Positions 31,423 through 40,375 of a stretch of 64,000 nucleotides of DNA are shown here, one piece after another; position 1 is the first letter of the stretch; every line of letters begins with the position of its first letter. The stretch covers positions 1,805,001 through 1,869,000 of the forward strand of contig JANEZZ010002202.1 of assembly GCA_026122225.1 (NCBI GenBank). Reading direction: 5' to 3'. The notes under the pieces were generated by a model that did not search any database, was not told the origin of the DNA, and saw nothing but the letters and a program-made list of their open reading frames with translations. A program made the position numbers and the translations under genes. The DNA comes from Heloderma charlesbogerti. Its lineage: Eukaryota; Chordata; Lepidosauria; Squamata; Helodermatidae.

Positions 31423-32064
31423 GTGTGGACATTTCCATTCATTACTTTTCTTGTTCTTCTAGATCACTGGAGTGCGAGTGATCCAATGAAGGTGCTCATC
31501 TGCAGGCACAGTATGGTTTTTTGGGCCGGTCGGAGGGCCTCCTCCAGCTGCGGATCCCAGCTAGGGCTCAGCCACTATGCCACCATTCAGTGGCTAGGCA
31601 GACGCGGGATGCGTTGGGAGCGCCTCCTGCCCACATTATTCCAGCAAGGGCTGGTGAAGGTTCCCCCACAGATTCTAGTGTTGCACTTAGCGGGGAACGA
31701 TTTAGGCCTGCTGAAAGGCAAGGCCCTGATTCTTCAAGCTTGGGAGGACTTGCGGGTGATTTGGCGTCGCTGGCCGGGAATCACCATTATCTGGTCCAAC
31801 GTGTTGCCTAGAGTGATCTGGAGGGATGGCTTGGATCCTCGTGCCATGGATAAGGCCTGTAAAAAAGTCAACAGAGAGATCGGGAACTTCCTGATCAAAC
31901 AGGGTGACCGGACCATCATCCACCCTGACATTTCTCCTGCTCAGGGGATACTCTACAGGGCGGACGGCATTCATCTCACTGAACTAAGCAATGATGTCTT
32001 TTTGGCTGATACGCGAAGGGGCATTTGGGAGTGTTTACTGTGCAGGTGGGGGGAGAGCGAATAA
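31423..32064 (+). CDS. Ngaro SGNH/GDSL-type hydrolase ORF
   Basis: An uninterrupted frame of 213 codons follows the recombinase. SGNH-type features are visible: VLICRHSMVFWAGR near the N terminus holds the candidate nucleophile Ser, with Arg where Gly often stands. Next come LHLAGNDLGLL (Asn of the G-x-N-D block) and DGIHLTELSNDVF (Asp/His of the last block). Hydrolase ORFs of this type are known from some Ngaro elements; their function is unknown. The first 13 codons precede a pyrimidine-rich tract ending in AG (31461-31462), which looks like a 3' splice acceptor, so the native product may start downstream or be spliced. It is the only undamaged element ORF in the window. Confidence 0.8.
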   Translation: MWTFPFITFLVLLDHWSASDPMKVLICRHSMVFWAGRRASSSCGSQLGLSHYATIQWLGRRGMRWERLLPTLFQQGLVKVPPQILVLHLAGNDLGLLKGKALILQAWEDLRVIWRRWPGITIIWSNVLPRVIWRDGLDPRAMDKACKKVNREIGNFLIKQGDRTIIHPDISPAQGILYRADGIHLTELSNDVFLADTRRGIWECLLCRWGESE

Positions 32065-32071
32065 GCAGAGG

Positions 32072-32632
32072 CTTGAGATTGTACCCCAGTACTGCTTTTC
32101 CCACCCTTTTGTTGACTATGAGTGCTACTCCATTTCTTCTAAGGGATTCTTGCCCATAGTCGTAGATATAATGGTCACCTGAATTAAATTCGCCCATGCC
32201 TGTCCATTTTAGTTCGCTGATTCCCAAGATGTCGATGTTCAATCTTGCCATCTCATGTTTGACCCCCTCCAGCTTACCTTGATTCATTGATCTGACATTC
32301 CAGGTTCCTAAACAATATTGTTCTTTACAGCATCGGATGTTCTTTTCACCACCAGACACATCCACAGCTGAGTGTCCTTTCGGCTTTGGCCTAGCCGCTT
32401 CACTCTTTCTGGCGCTACTTGGAAATTCCCTCTGCTCTTCCCCAGTAGTATATTGGACACCTTCCGACCTGAGCTCATCTTCCAGCATCGTATCTTTTAG
32501 CCTTATGATACGTTCCATGGGGTTTTCTTGGCAAGAATCCTGGAGTGGGTTGCCATTTCCTTCTCCAGTGGACCACATTTTGTCAGAACTCTCCACCATG
32601 ACCTGTCTGTCTTGGGTGGCCCTGGATGGCAT
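32072..32632 (-). pseudogene. BovB N-terminal region and endonuclease start
   Basis: On the minus strand the frame starts MPSRATQDRQVMVESSDK. It continues with a variable segment and RCCKEQYCLGTWNVRSMNQG (TWNVRSM endonuclease start), then LNIDILGISELKWTGMGEF (catalytic Glu region) and NGVALIVNKRVGKAVLGYN. BovB identity stops after GYNLK at about 32072, where Ngaro sequence begins. The frame is intact over about 187 codons. Confidence 0.93.
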
Positions 32633-32700
32633 AGCTTATGGCTTCACTGAGTTACGCAAGCCCCTCTGCCACAACAAGGCAGTGATCCATGAATGGGGTG

Positions 32701-33730
32701 CTTCTACATACATGCATGGGATTTGGGGATCTAGCAGCCCCTATGGAGATGACTGAGACTGCCAAAGTTCAGACAGTTAGGTCCAGTGGCTTTTGTGAGT
32801 AAAAGCCATGAGTAAAGTTTCTCAAAGACTTAAACAAAAAGTTAAAAACTGTCAAGCCACCCAGGGGATTAGAGATCCTAATCAGAAGATGACCATTAGG
32901 AGGTCATTATCCCTAATCTCTGGTGTAGATTTTTTCTGAGGTGCAAAAAACCACTCCCCTTTACTTTTCTGCTCATACATGCTCACTGTTGGGAGCTTGC
33001 TTGCAATGAAATTTTGAAGAAGGAAAAGGAAGGGAAGAAAGAGCTCCATGTGAAATACTGGTATTTCACACAGCATCTGATGTTATTGCCCCAAACTGGA
33101 ACCTTCAGCTTCTGCAGAAGTTTAGTAGCTTCAGTACAACAAAGGATCCAATCAGCCTCCACAAACTTCTTTCTCTCCCTCCACTTTAATTTCTCCTAAA
33201 CAGCTGTAGGACTCAAATTATTCCAAAGGGAGTGTTAGGACTATGTGGAATCATGATCGAGGAACTGCCGAGGCTTTTAAATAGTTTTTTTAAAGCTAGA
33301 AAAAGCCCTCAGCCACTTCACCTCATAAACTTAAGTACATGCAATCCTTACAAACCCTCCACAGCCCCCTAAATTCCTCTGAAGTACTACCTCTCCGAAA
33401 GGAGCCACTTGGCTTAGGGAATTCTCTCTACCACCACCACCACCGCACGCATTTCCAATCACCATTCTTCTTTTCTTCTTCATTCCCTTATCCTGTTCTT
33501 TCTCTTCTTTATTCCACCCAGAGCACATCATGGCGAATTTTAAAGGTAATTCCCTTCGGTGGGCAAGAGAATTTCTGAACTGTATTTGACTTTATACAAA
33601 CAGACAAGAGAGTTTGTTTTTCTCCTTTTCTTCACTGAAGCCTTTGAGAAAAGTGGGTTTACATGGTTGAAGAGAAACAAATCTGGGGCTGTTTTGTTTG
33701 ACACTTGCCATTACCCAGCAATAGGAAGGG
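32701..33730. other. hAT body with no gene seen
   Basis: This is part of the 3.4-kb hAT-like element. The block at 32715-32830 ('gagactgccaaagttcagac' onward, ending 'tttctcaaag') has a diverged direct copy at 20945-21055 on the other side of the BovB. The rest is without recognisable features. Confidence 0.45.
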
Positions 33731-33930
33731 CTGTAGCAGCTCAGTGGCAGAGCACATGCTTGGCATGCAGAAGGTCCCAGGTTCAATCCCCAGCATCTCC
33801 AGGTAGGGCTAGGAAATAAGTCTGCCTGAAACTCTGGACAGCCGCTGCTGCCTATCAATGTCAACAATACTGTGCTAGATGGACCCAGGGTCTGACTCAA
33901 TGTAAGGCAGCTTCCTATGTTCCTAAGAAC
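33731..33930 (+). repeat. tRNA-derived SINE
   Basis: The head 'tagcagctcagtggcagagc' (A box) and 'ggttcaatccc' (B box at 33780-33790) are those of a tRNA-derived pol III promoter. The body includes 'ctagatggacccagggtctg' and the end 'cttcctatgttcct'. The full length is about 200 bp. A 5' fragment of the same family lies at 741-816. Confidence 0.88.
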
Positions 33931-34004
33931 AGAAAGCTTTAATTTTAAAAAAAAAAATGAGTTTTGGGGTTGTTTTTTAAGTGGAGGGGAGATAAATATT
34001 GCTA

Positions 34005-34085
34005 ATTTATGCAATCCTATGTATCCTCAGAAGTCCCATTGTGTTTAATGAGGCTTACCCTCAGGAAGGTGTGCATAGGATTCCA
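34005..34085. repeat. Short CAATCCTATG-ended MITE
   Basis: TGCAATCCTATG at the left and GCATAGGATT at the right enclose about 60 bp with 'cagaagtcccattgtgttta'. The ends match the TTAA family at 18996, but the target site is not clear. A partial copy lies at 47850-47925. Confidence 0.6.
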
Positions 34086-34616
34086 GCACAAGTTACTTTT
34101 GCAGGGAAGTTTGCACCTTGATGTTCTGCATGTTTACTCAGGAATAAGTCCTGAGTTGTGAGCATGGTACTGCAGGCTTAATACAGCGCATACCCAATTC
34201 TGCTTAATGAATTGACTACCCTTTCAGCTCAGTCCTATGCATGTTTTGTCATTAGTGTGTTTTGTTTTGTTTTTTGCACAAACTCTAGCTTCAGCGGTGA
34301 GGGAAAGGCACTTAGTACATGCTGAGAGTTTCTCCATAACTTAGCCATAGTTTTGAAAACAGACTCCTTGGCAGAATCTTGGTGAAGTCTTGGCACAAAT
34401 GAAGTTATGGGAAGATACAATGAGAGGTTGTGCATAACAAGGAGGAGGTAGAGGAGAGTTGCACAAAACAAGATACCTGTTTTTATGAAGAGCTGTTAGA
34501 AGAAGGTAGGATGAGGAGAGATGGTTGCATGGAGGGGAATAAAATTGGTAGGGAGAGAATGTAAGTGTTCAGTGGTGAAAGAAAAGCATTCTGCACATGC
34601 TCAGAGGCACTCTATA

Positions 34617-34772
34617 TTTAAGAACGTAAGAAAAGCCATGGTGCATCAGACCAAGGTCCATCTAGTCCAGCATTCTGTTCACACAGTGGCCAACTAGATG
34701 CTCACGGGAAACCCACAAGCAGGACATGAGTGCAATGGCACCTTCCCACCCATGTTCCCCAGCTGCTAACAT
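34617..34772 (+). repeat. Unclassified dispersed repeat (copy 1)
   Basis: Blocks 'catctagtccagcattctgt', 'acacagtggccaactagatg' and 'cacaagcaggacatgagtgc' recur inverted at 57480-57662. It looks like a SINE-sized dispersed family. No pol III boxes are seen in this fragment, so the class is open. Confidence 0.6.
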
Positions 34773-35557
34773 TGGTGAAATGTAAATACATTCTAGTCAT
34801 TCTAAATTTGCAGGTATGTATATCCTTCAGAAACTTTGCAGGTTTCTTGCTTGAGGACACCTCAAATGACCTGTGCATTTTCATGCAAATTTACCCATGG
34901 CTGAAGGGAAGGGAAAGCAAATCACTCCCTCCCCCAAACTGGAGAACTCCCCTTCCACATGAATTGCTGCACCTATCCTTCTGAAACTTTGCTGGTTTCT
35001 TACTTAGGGACAACTCTAGGCTGTCTGGAATTTTCAGAACAATGGTTCACAAGGTAAATAAGGAGATAAGTATGTCCTCTTTTGGAGACCTCAAAATGTC
35101 AATGCCATCCTTGCACAAAAACCCTCATTCTGAAATCTGGCAGACATGATCTCCCCTGATGGGGCAATGAATCCTGAAAATTTTATCCAGTTCTTCAAAG
35201 TAATAAAGATGTTATTGGCAGTTCACTTTAAAAGAAAATCAAAATACAACCTTGCACCTATTTTTCTGACATTGGGCAGGTGTAATCTCCTTCTAGGGGT
35301 CTACTATGCCTGAAATTATCATCCAGTTCTGACCAAGAGAAAAAAGTTACAGTTTTTTTTCTAATTTCCCATGGTAGTCAACAGGAAGCATAAACACTCA
35401 TTTTTCCAAACATTGACACAGGTTTGGTGCTGAGCTGAATGGTCTGACTACAAATTGGCCAGAACAGAAGTGGGATGTTTTCCAAAATGTTGAATCGGGG
35501 TCTGAGTTGAAGTGGGGGGGGGTCAGTGCACACTTCCTATGTATGTAATCCATACAC

Positions 35558-35600
35558 ACACACACAAACACACACGCATATATGAGAGGTGTGCTTAAAT

Positions 35601-35673
<73 letters not shown>

Positions 35674-35680
35674 CATATAT

Positions 35681-35731
<51 letters not shown>

Positions 35732-35790
35732 TACATATACATGTACATATACATATATATGTGTGTGTGTGCATATATATATGCAAATTT
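35558..35790. repeat. Compound (GT)n/(AC)n/(AT)n microsatellite
   Basis: (AC)n near 35558-35575, (GT)n at 35603-35640, (AC)n at 35645-35662, then AT-rich (TATA)n with 'catatatata' units to 35716, (AC)n at 35717-35730 and (GT)n at 35760-35770. The alternating purine-pyrimidine runs form a self-complementary tract. All open frames here are repeat artefacts. Confidence 0.95.
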
Positions 35791-35848
35791 GTGTTATGGG
35801 CCTGTCCTCCAGATCTTTTAAGAACCTAGCAACGCACCTGCTGGGTTG

Positions 35849-38080
35849 TATAATTCTATAATCCATGTTGGAATAATTCCACGCTCTTGGGACAGAGCAA
35901 AGATTGTGCTTATTCCAAAAGAGGAGAAGGATGTTATCCATGTCAACTCTTACAAGGCCTATTTCTTTGTTGAATGTAGATTATAAAATTTTCACTACTA
36001 TTTGTAAAAAGGATAAATGACATTATATGGACATATATTATGCTGAATCAAACAGAATTTATCAGTAGAAGCATCTTGACATCAAATGTTCATTGCAAAG
36101 TTAATATTATCAATAACGCATACATTACTGATAAAGTGACACTTCTGCTCTTCCCGGCTGTTGCAAAAGATTTTGACTGGATGTAGAGTGGGGTTATGTG
36201 TTTCAGGTTTTAAACACATTTAATATAAAAGGGAATTGTGCCGCCTGGATAAAAATAATTTACGTATAGTCCACCTACCACTAGATTATTCATAAGCAAT
36301 CAATTTACAGAACCATTTATCATGAGAGACTAGACATGGATGTCCCTTTTCACCATTGTTGTTTGCTCTGGCAATAGAGCCTCTGGCTGGTGCTGTAAGG
36401 GCTGGTAACACTGAAGGGTTCAAAGCAGGACATGGGCTGCTAAAATCACATTATATGCAGATGATATAATGCTGTCTTTGGAACACCAAAGTCTTCAACG
36501 AAGTCTCTTTTCTCTTTACTGGATAGTTATAGCTTAGTTTCAGGATATAAAATAAATGATAAATCTGACATTTTAATATTAAAGTTAAGGTAATAGATAA
36601 CTATTGGGCCAGTTTGCATGGAAAGAACCCATGGGATGTCAGGGATGAATGAGAGCGCTGCCAGCAGCATGCCAGCCACTTCTGCTTTTAATCAGCAACC
36701 TAGATCAGCCCATTCACAGGTTGTTGGGTGTGACATGTGAACCTGGAACACTGGGTTGTTTAGAGGCTAAAAAACCCAGCAGTTAACCCAACAACAAACT
36801 ATGCGTTGTTTAGCCCTTAAAAACCCAGCACTCCAGGTTCACATGTCATGCTCAACCACCTACGATGCAGCCAATTCTAGGTCATTGATTAGAAGCAGAA
36901 GTGGAGGGGGGGGGGGGAAGAGCACCTGTTCTCTCCAGCTCCTGCACAGCAACTCATGGGATGTTTAAACCATAGGCTGTCAAGAGGTGCCAACCAGGTC
37001 ACTGAGTATATTGAGTGGCTTCAAGGTATTAGGGGTAAGGTTATCTGCTGATTTGGACTGCATGGGCAAGTTAAATTAACAGGACCTAATGGATGATATA
37101 ACTTAAGGAGATCAATGGGTTGGCAAATTTAAAACTATCTTGGTTTACGAGAGAGGCTGCCATTAAAATGGCAATTGTGGCAAAATCCATTTTTGTTTAT
37201 TGCGTTACCTCTTTTTATTAGAGAAATCCTTGGTTGGGATAAGCTTTTATTAAAATTTATATGGGAGAAGAAACCACCTAGGGTGAAAAGTATCTTTTAG
37301 AGAAGGTGGACTTGTTTGAGTCAGTATTTCAAGGCTGCCCAATTAACAAGGATGAAGTTGTAGTTTGGATGGAATACCTCAGATCTAGAATTTTTGCAGG
37401 AACAAGAATTCCAGTTCTTTTAGATGTTCCCCCATGGATGGTGAAGGAAGTAGTGGGAAATTTATTTGAGATAAAGTAATCCTAAGACATAGATTGACTA
37501 CATAGGAATCGACTGAGCGCAGAGTTTTCACCTCTAATGTCAGTTGTTAGACATAAAAAAGTTTGTCAGTGTAGGAGGAAATTTTCAACAATGATTGATT
37601 GATTGATTCATGATTGTTGTAGGTTACAAGACTTGGTAAATGACTTAGGGGTTATCCCCAGAGATATGTTATCTGGAAATAGAGCTGGGCAGACACCTCC
37701 ATAGTAATTTTTTTTTTCAAATTGGGAATTTCATTCCATATGATCTAAAAATAATACATTTGAGACAGAGGACTGTGTTTAAGAACACTACTGCAATTGA
37801 AGTAGGAAAGAAAAAATGTTATCATGTTTATATCAGCTCATTATCACCTTAAATATCTGATGTCTCATCTAGAAATAGATGGGAGAGAGATACTGGAAAA
37901 TCTATAGTTGATAAGGTGTGGTTAGAAATCTTTAAAGTAAGTAAACACTTTTCAGTTAGTAAAATAACTTGCAAACACACCCAGTTTGAATGTAGAGCTG
38001 CATTAATTATATATAACATCATTATTTTTACACACGTGGGATTTGAAAACAAAAAAGCGTTGCAATGTGGAGTTTAAGTT
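35849..38080 (+). pseudogene. L1 ORF2 RT and C-terminal remnant
   Basis: The L1 resumes after the hAT TSD with LYNSIIHVGIIPRSWDRAKI and VLIPKEEKDVIHVNSY. Decayed RT follows, including 'ttatatgcagatgatataat' encoding LYADDIM (catalytic box), then VSGYKIN. A foldback element interrupts it at about 36605-36975. The C-terminal part is heavily shifted. ITCKHTQFECR near 37966 may belong to the end of ORF2. The 3' end was not located exactly. Confidence 0.7.
36605..36975. repeat. Foldback element inside L1 ORF2
   Basis: Long inverted arms: TGACATGTGAACCTGGA at 36731 pairs with TCCAGGTTCACATGTCA at 36832-36848. 'acttctgcttttaatcagc' near 36679 pairs with 'ttgattagaagcagaagtgg' near 36886. The spacer holds 'aaacccagcagttaaccc'. 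Flanking duplications were not resolved, so the class is unassigned. Confidence 0.65.
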
Positions 38081-38152
38081 TCCAGGATCCATGAACTACA
38101 GCGAGTGAGAAATGGCGAGTGGACAGTAAAAGCCTCATCTAGAAAATGAGGG

Positions 38153-38402
38153 GGGCTTCTCTGTGGTGGCCCCCATTCTGTGGAACTCCCTCCCTAGGGA
38201 ACTCTGCCATGCCCCCTCTTTAATGAGCTTCCACTAAGCATTGAAAACTTGGTTGTTCAGGCAGGCATTTGGGGTGGGTTAACATATTTTTAAACAATGT
38301 TTTAATGTATAATTTTACTGTTTTAAATTGTACTGTTGTATATCGCCCAGAGTGGCTGGGGGACCAGCCAGATGGGCGATTAAGAAATTTAGTAAATAAA
38401 TA
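38153..38402 (+). mobile_element. L2 3' end fragment
   Basis: It matches the last ~250 bp of the L2s at 5232 and 28453, from 'cttctctgtggtggccccc' to 'agatgggcgattaagaaat' and an A/T tail. It is 5' truncated. Confidence 0.92.
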
Positions 38403-38820
38403 AGCCCCGTGAAAGTCTAAATTCACTTACTGGCCAGAATGAAGCCCTTTATCATAGAAAACATAATATCCAAGCCCTGAATCATCTTAAAATTGCCACC
38501 TCAGATTGCCAAGAATGCAGTAGTAAATTATCAATATTCACAGTACTTGAGAAATAACACTGAAATAGAAAGGCTGTGGAGTCATGAAATGTTAATCAGA
38601 AAACCACTTCCCCACTATTATAGAGATAAATCCCAGGATAAAGGTGAATAACTGTGAATGGAAAACTAAGTATTCATGCTTAGCTTAACTACCTATGATC
38701 AATCATTTCATTTTCTTGGTAAAAAGTTTAAAATTAATATTTTGCTACAACTTTAAAAGAGTAAAATAAGAATAAACAGCTTTTGAATTTCCAAGTACAA
38801 CTAGAATCACAAAGCAACAT
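38403..38820. other. Unassigned AT-rich stretch
   Basis: No gene or recognised element is visible. Confidence 0.5.
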
Positions 38821-39152
38821 AGAGTGCAATTCTATGCCTGCTAGACAGCTGCTAGAAGGCCATTGGATTGTTGGTTTCTGGGAACTGAATTTGGAGCCTG
38901 CACAGAGCGGAGCAAAAGGGGCATTCCCGGGGGTGGGGAGTGCAGAAGTGCCAGAATGACACTTCTAGCCTCCCCACCTCACTCCAAAGTCCTGCAGCTA
39001 GTCAGCAGAAATCAGCTGTCTAGCTGTGAGTGCAGGGTAGCCAGAGTATGGAGGAGAAGATCCTCTCCACGCTCCAGCCATACTGCATTGGATAGGCAGT
39101 TGCCTTCGAGTTTGGAGGCAGCCGCCTATACCAATAGGATTGCTCCCTTAAT
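38821..39152. repeat. CAATCCTATG-ended MITE, copy 3
   Basis: The left end GAGTGCAATTCTATG and the right end AATAGGATTGCTCCC are inverted; the right is followed by TTAA (39149-39152). Interior blocks 'gctagacagctgctagaagg' and 'gtcagcagaaatcagctgtc' match the copy at 20004-20400. Confidence 0.7.
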
Positions 39153-39690
39153 GTACTATTTCTGCAATATACTTCCCATAATCTTCCAGATACCCCTTAG
39201 AAAGGAGTAACTCCTAAGGGAAGCTGCAAACAATTATAAACATACTCTACTGAAGTAAAAAAGAACAAAAAAAGTATTAGAACAAAGCATCTTAAGGAAA
39301 CTTCAGCAGTATGCTTCTCCTATGCAGAACATACTTCTGCATAGGAAAATTATTGTTTAAATCATTAAATCTAATTATCATAGATGTGTGTGTGTTTCAT
39401 TTAATGTACACACAGTGGGAAGCCATGACTGGCCACAGCTTGCCTGTCAATGTAGGGTACATTGGTCATACATGGCAGATTACATGCAGATCTCAAGTCC
39501 CTCTCTGGACTTTTTTCCAGTGTCTCACATGGCCCTCAGTTTATAACTATTAATATAGTTTTGCATTGTACAGAAGAGGACAGCTAGCACATCAGATACT
39601 ACTGCACCATAGTAGCATTCTTAAAAAAAAAAAAAAACACCTTCAAGAACTCAGCAGTGCCTAAATAGAGAGATTATTATATACAAGGTA
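39153..39690. other. Unassigned stretch
   Basis: No gene or recognised element; an A-run lies at 39623-39637. Confidence 0.45.
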
Positions 39691-39703
39691 AATCAGATAA
39701 AAT

Positions 39704-39850
39704 TGTTGTTGTTGTTCAGTCGTGTCCTACTCTTCGTGACCCCATGGACCATAGCACGCCAGGCCTTCCTGTCCTGCGCTCTCTCCCAGAGCGTGCTCAA
39801 GTACATATTCATTGCATCAGTGATGCTATCTAGCCATCTCATCCTCTGCC
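39704..39850 (-). mobile_element. 5'-truncated BovB 3' end with TSD
   Basis: An exact 11-bp TSD, TCAGATAAAAT, lies at 39693-39703 and 39851-39861. The 147-bp insert is the BovB 3' end on the minus strand, ending in (TTG)n on the plus strand. Its frame reads RQRMRWLDSITDAMNMYL, DRKAWRAMVHGVTKSRTRLN. It keeps bases that the large BovB copy has lost near 21150. Confidence 0.95.
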
Positions 39851-39861
39851 TCAGATAAAAT

Positions 39862-40210
39862 ACAACCAACATATTACTGATGGCAGTCAGTAAAGAGATA
39901 TCTGATCTTGCTGATAGTTTCTGTAAATGCAGTGTTTGACATGACAACACTCAAGTTAACAAAATGAGAGAAGCTGCTTCTTGTCCTTGCAGCCTATAAG
40001 TGTCTATAGGAAAATTTAATGTCAACTGATACCAGACTCTAGCAGAGAACAGAGATAAAACTTTTGACCCAGTTCCCAAAGCATTTTGGGGAGTGTGTTC
40101 ATTTATTTACATCAGTGTTACAGCTGTTCCTGGCTGAATTACCAGGGCTTAGATGTATACAAGTATTGTTTTGTAGCTCATTTAAGGTTTTTTTAAAATG
40201 TATTTTAACA
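39862..40210. other. Unassigned stretch
   Basis: No gene or recognised element is visible. Confidence 0.45.
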
Positions 40211-40375
40211 CAGGGGTGGGCAGACCTTTGGTTTGCGGGATCTACTTTTTTGTTTGTTTTTCTAGCCAGAGCCTTGAGATCCACCTGCCAGAGCTAGTCA
40301 TAAAATGGTAGCTTGAATGTGGAGCCAGACACAAAATGGTGGCTTGGGGAAGAGCCTGTCACAAAATTTGCACAT
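40211..40375 (+). mobile_element. hAT-type element, left part
   Basis: It begins CAGGGGTGGGCAGACCTTTGG, a common hAT-type terminus, followed by repeated 'cataaaatggtagctt' and 'cacaaaatggtggctt' units. The right end and the TSD were not resolved; ttttaaca precedes the left end. Confidence 0.6.

Larger units (their letters stand above)
23504..32071 (+). mobile_element. Ngaro-type tyrosine-recombinase retrotransposon
   Basis: The gene order is gag, RT-RNase H, tyrosine recombinase (YR), SGNH-type hydrolase, all on the plus strand. This is the arrangement of Ngaro/DIRS-order elements, which integrate by recombinase rather than DDE integrase and normally leave no TSD. The GC-rich leader (23504-24480) holds a perfect 11-bp-arm palindrome at 23583-23607 and a GGCGGCAACCCC-type minisatellite at 23755-23935. 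The expected 3' split direct repeats are not visible: BovB resumes 8 bp after the hydrolase stop. An L2 is inserted in the YR gene. The element is defective through several frameshifts and stops. Confidence 0.9.
21088..32700 (-). mobile_element. BovB (RTE-clade) LINE, split by a Ngaro element
   Basis: Read on the minus strand, the element starts near 32700, with the N-terminal coding part ending at about 32072. The rest continues from 23503 to the 3' end at about 21088. The 3' end ('gactgaacaacaacaacg' in reverse) and the protein motifs are those of BovB, a LINE known from squamates and ruminants. About 160 bp of BovB coding sequence between the two parts is missing. The reading frame is open over long stretches, but with stops and a deletion near the 3' end, so this copy is dead but fairly young. 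Confidence 0.93.
20784..35840. mobile_element. hAT-like element containing the BovB/Ngaro/L2 nest
   Basis: An exact 8-bp TSD, CTGGGTTG, lies at 20776-20783 and 35841-35848. The left terminus CAGAGTCATCATTAGG and the inverted right terminus CAGGTGCGTTGCTAGG fit one ancestral terminus, CAG-N-GGCGTCGCTAGG, with decay mainly at CpG sites. The element's own sequence is about 20784-21087 and 32700-35840 (3.4 kb), with no transposase recognised. It contains diverged internal subrepeats, for example 'tccttcagaaactttgcagg' near 34819 and 'tccttctgaaactttgctgg' near 34977. A SINE and another repeat are inserted in the right part. Confidence 0.78.
16690..38080 (+). mobile_element. Old L1 LINE, split by nested insertions
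   Basis: Pieces of one L1 lie in the expected order and orientation. They are ORF1 coiled coil (about 16985-17524), ORF1 C-terminal domain (17862-18300), ORF2 endonuclease (19109-19740), start of RT (20401-20783), RT with LYADDIMLSL (35849-36600) and ORF2 C terminus (36976 to about 38080). The interrupting elements are at 17525-17853, 18339-18794, 18996-19108, about 20004-20400, 20784-35840 and about 36605-36975. The first and fifth have matching 8-bp TSDs. The outer ends of the L1 are only approximate, and all coding parts contain stops and frameshifts. Confidence 0.8.

Noticed and set aside
33731..33790. tRNA gene
   Set aside because: A and B boxes are present, but the sequence continues into a SINE body and does not fold into a proper tRNA. 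It is a tRNA-derived SINE.
20784..35840. LTR-type retroelement with the repeats at 20945 and 32715 as LTRs
   Set aside because: The repeats are short and diverged and do not border the TSD. The exact 8-bp TSD and CAG-type termini at 20784 and 35840 fit a hAT-like element, and the coding core inside is BovB and Ngaro.
35398..35941. Open frames rich in Thr-His, Val-Cys and Ile-Tyr
   Set aside because: They are translations of (GT)n, (AC)n and (AT)n microsatellites.
39704..39850. Sauria-type SINE
   Set aside because: No tRNA-like 5' head is present. The exact TSD starts directly at BovB coding sequence, so it is a truncated BovB.
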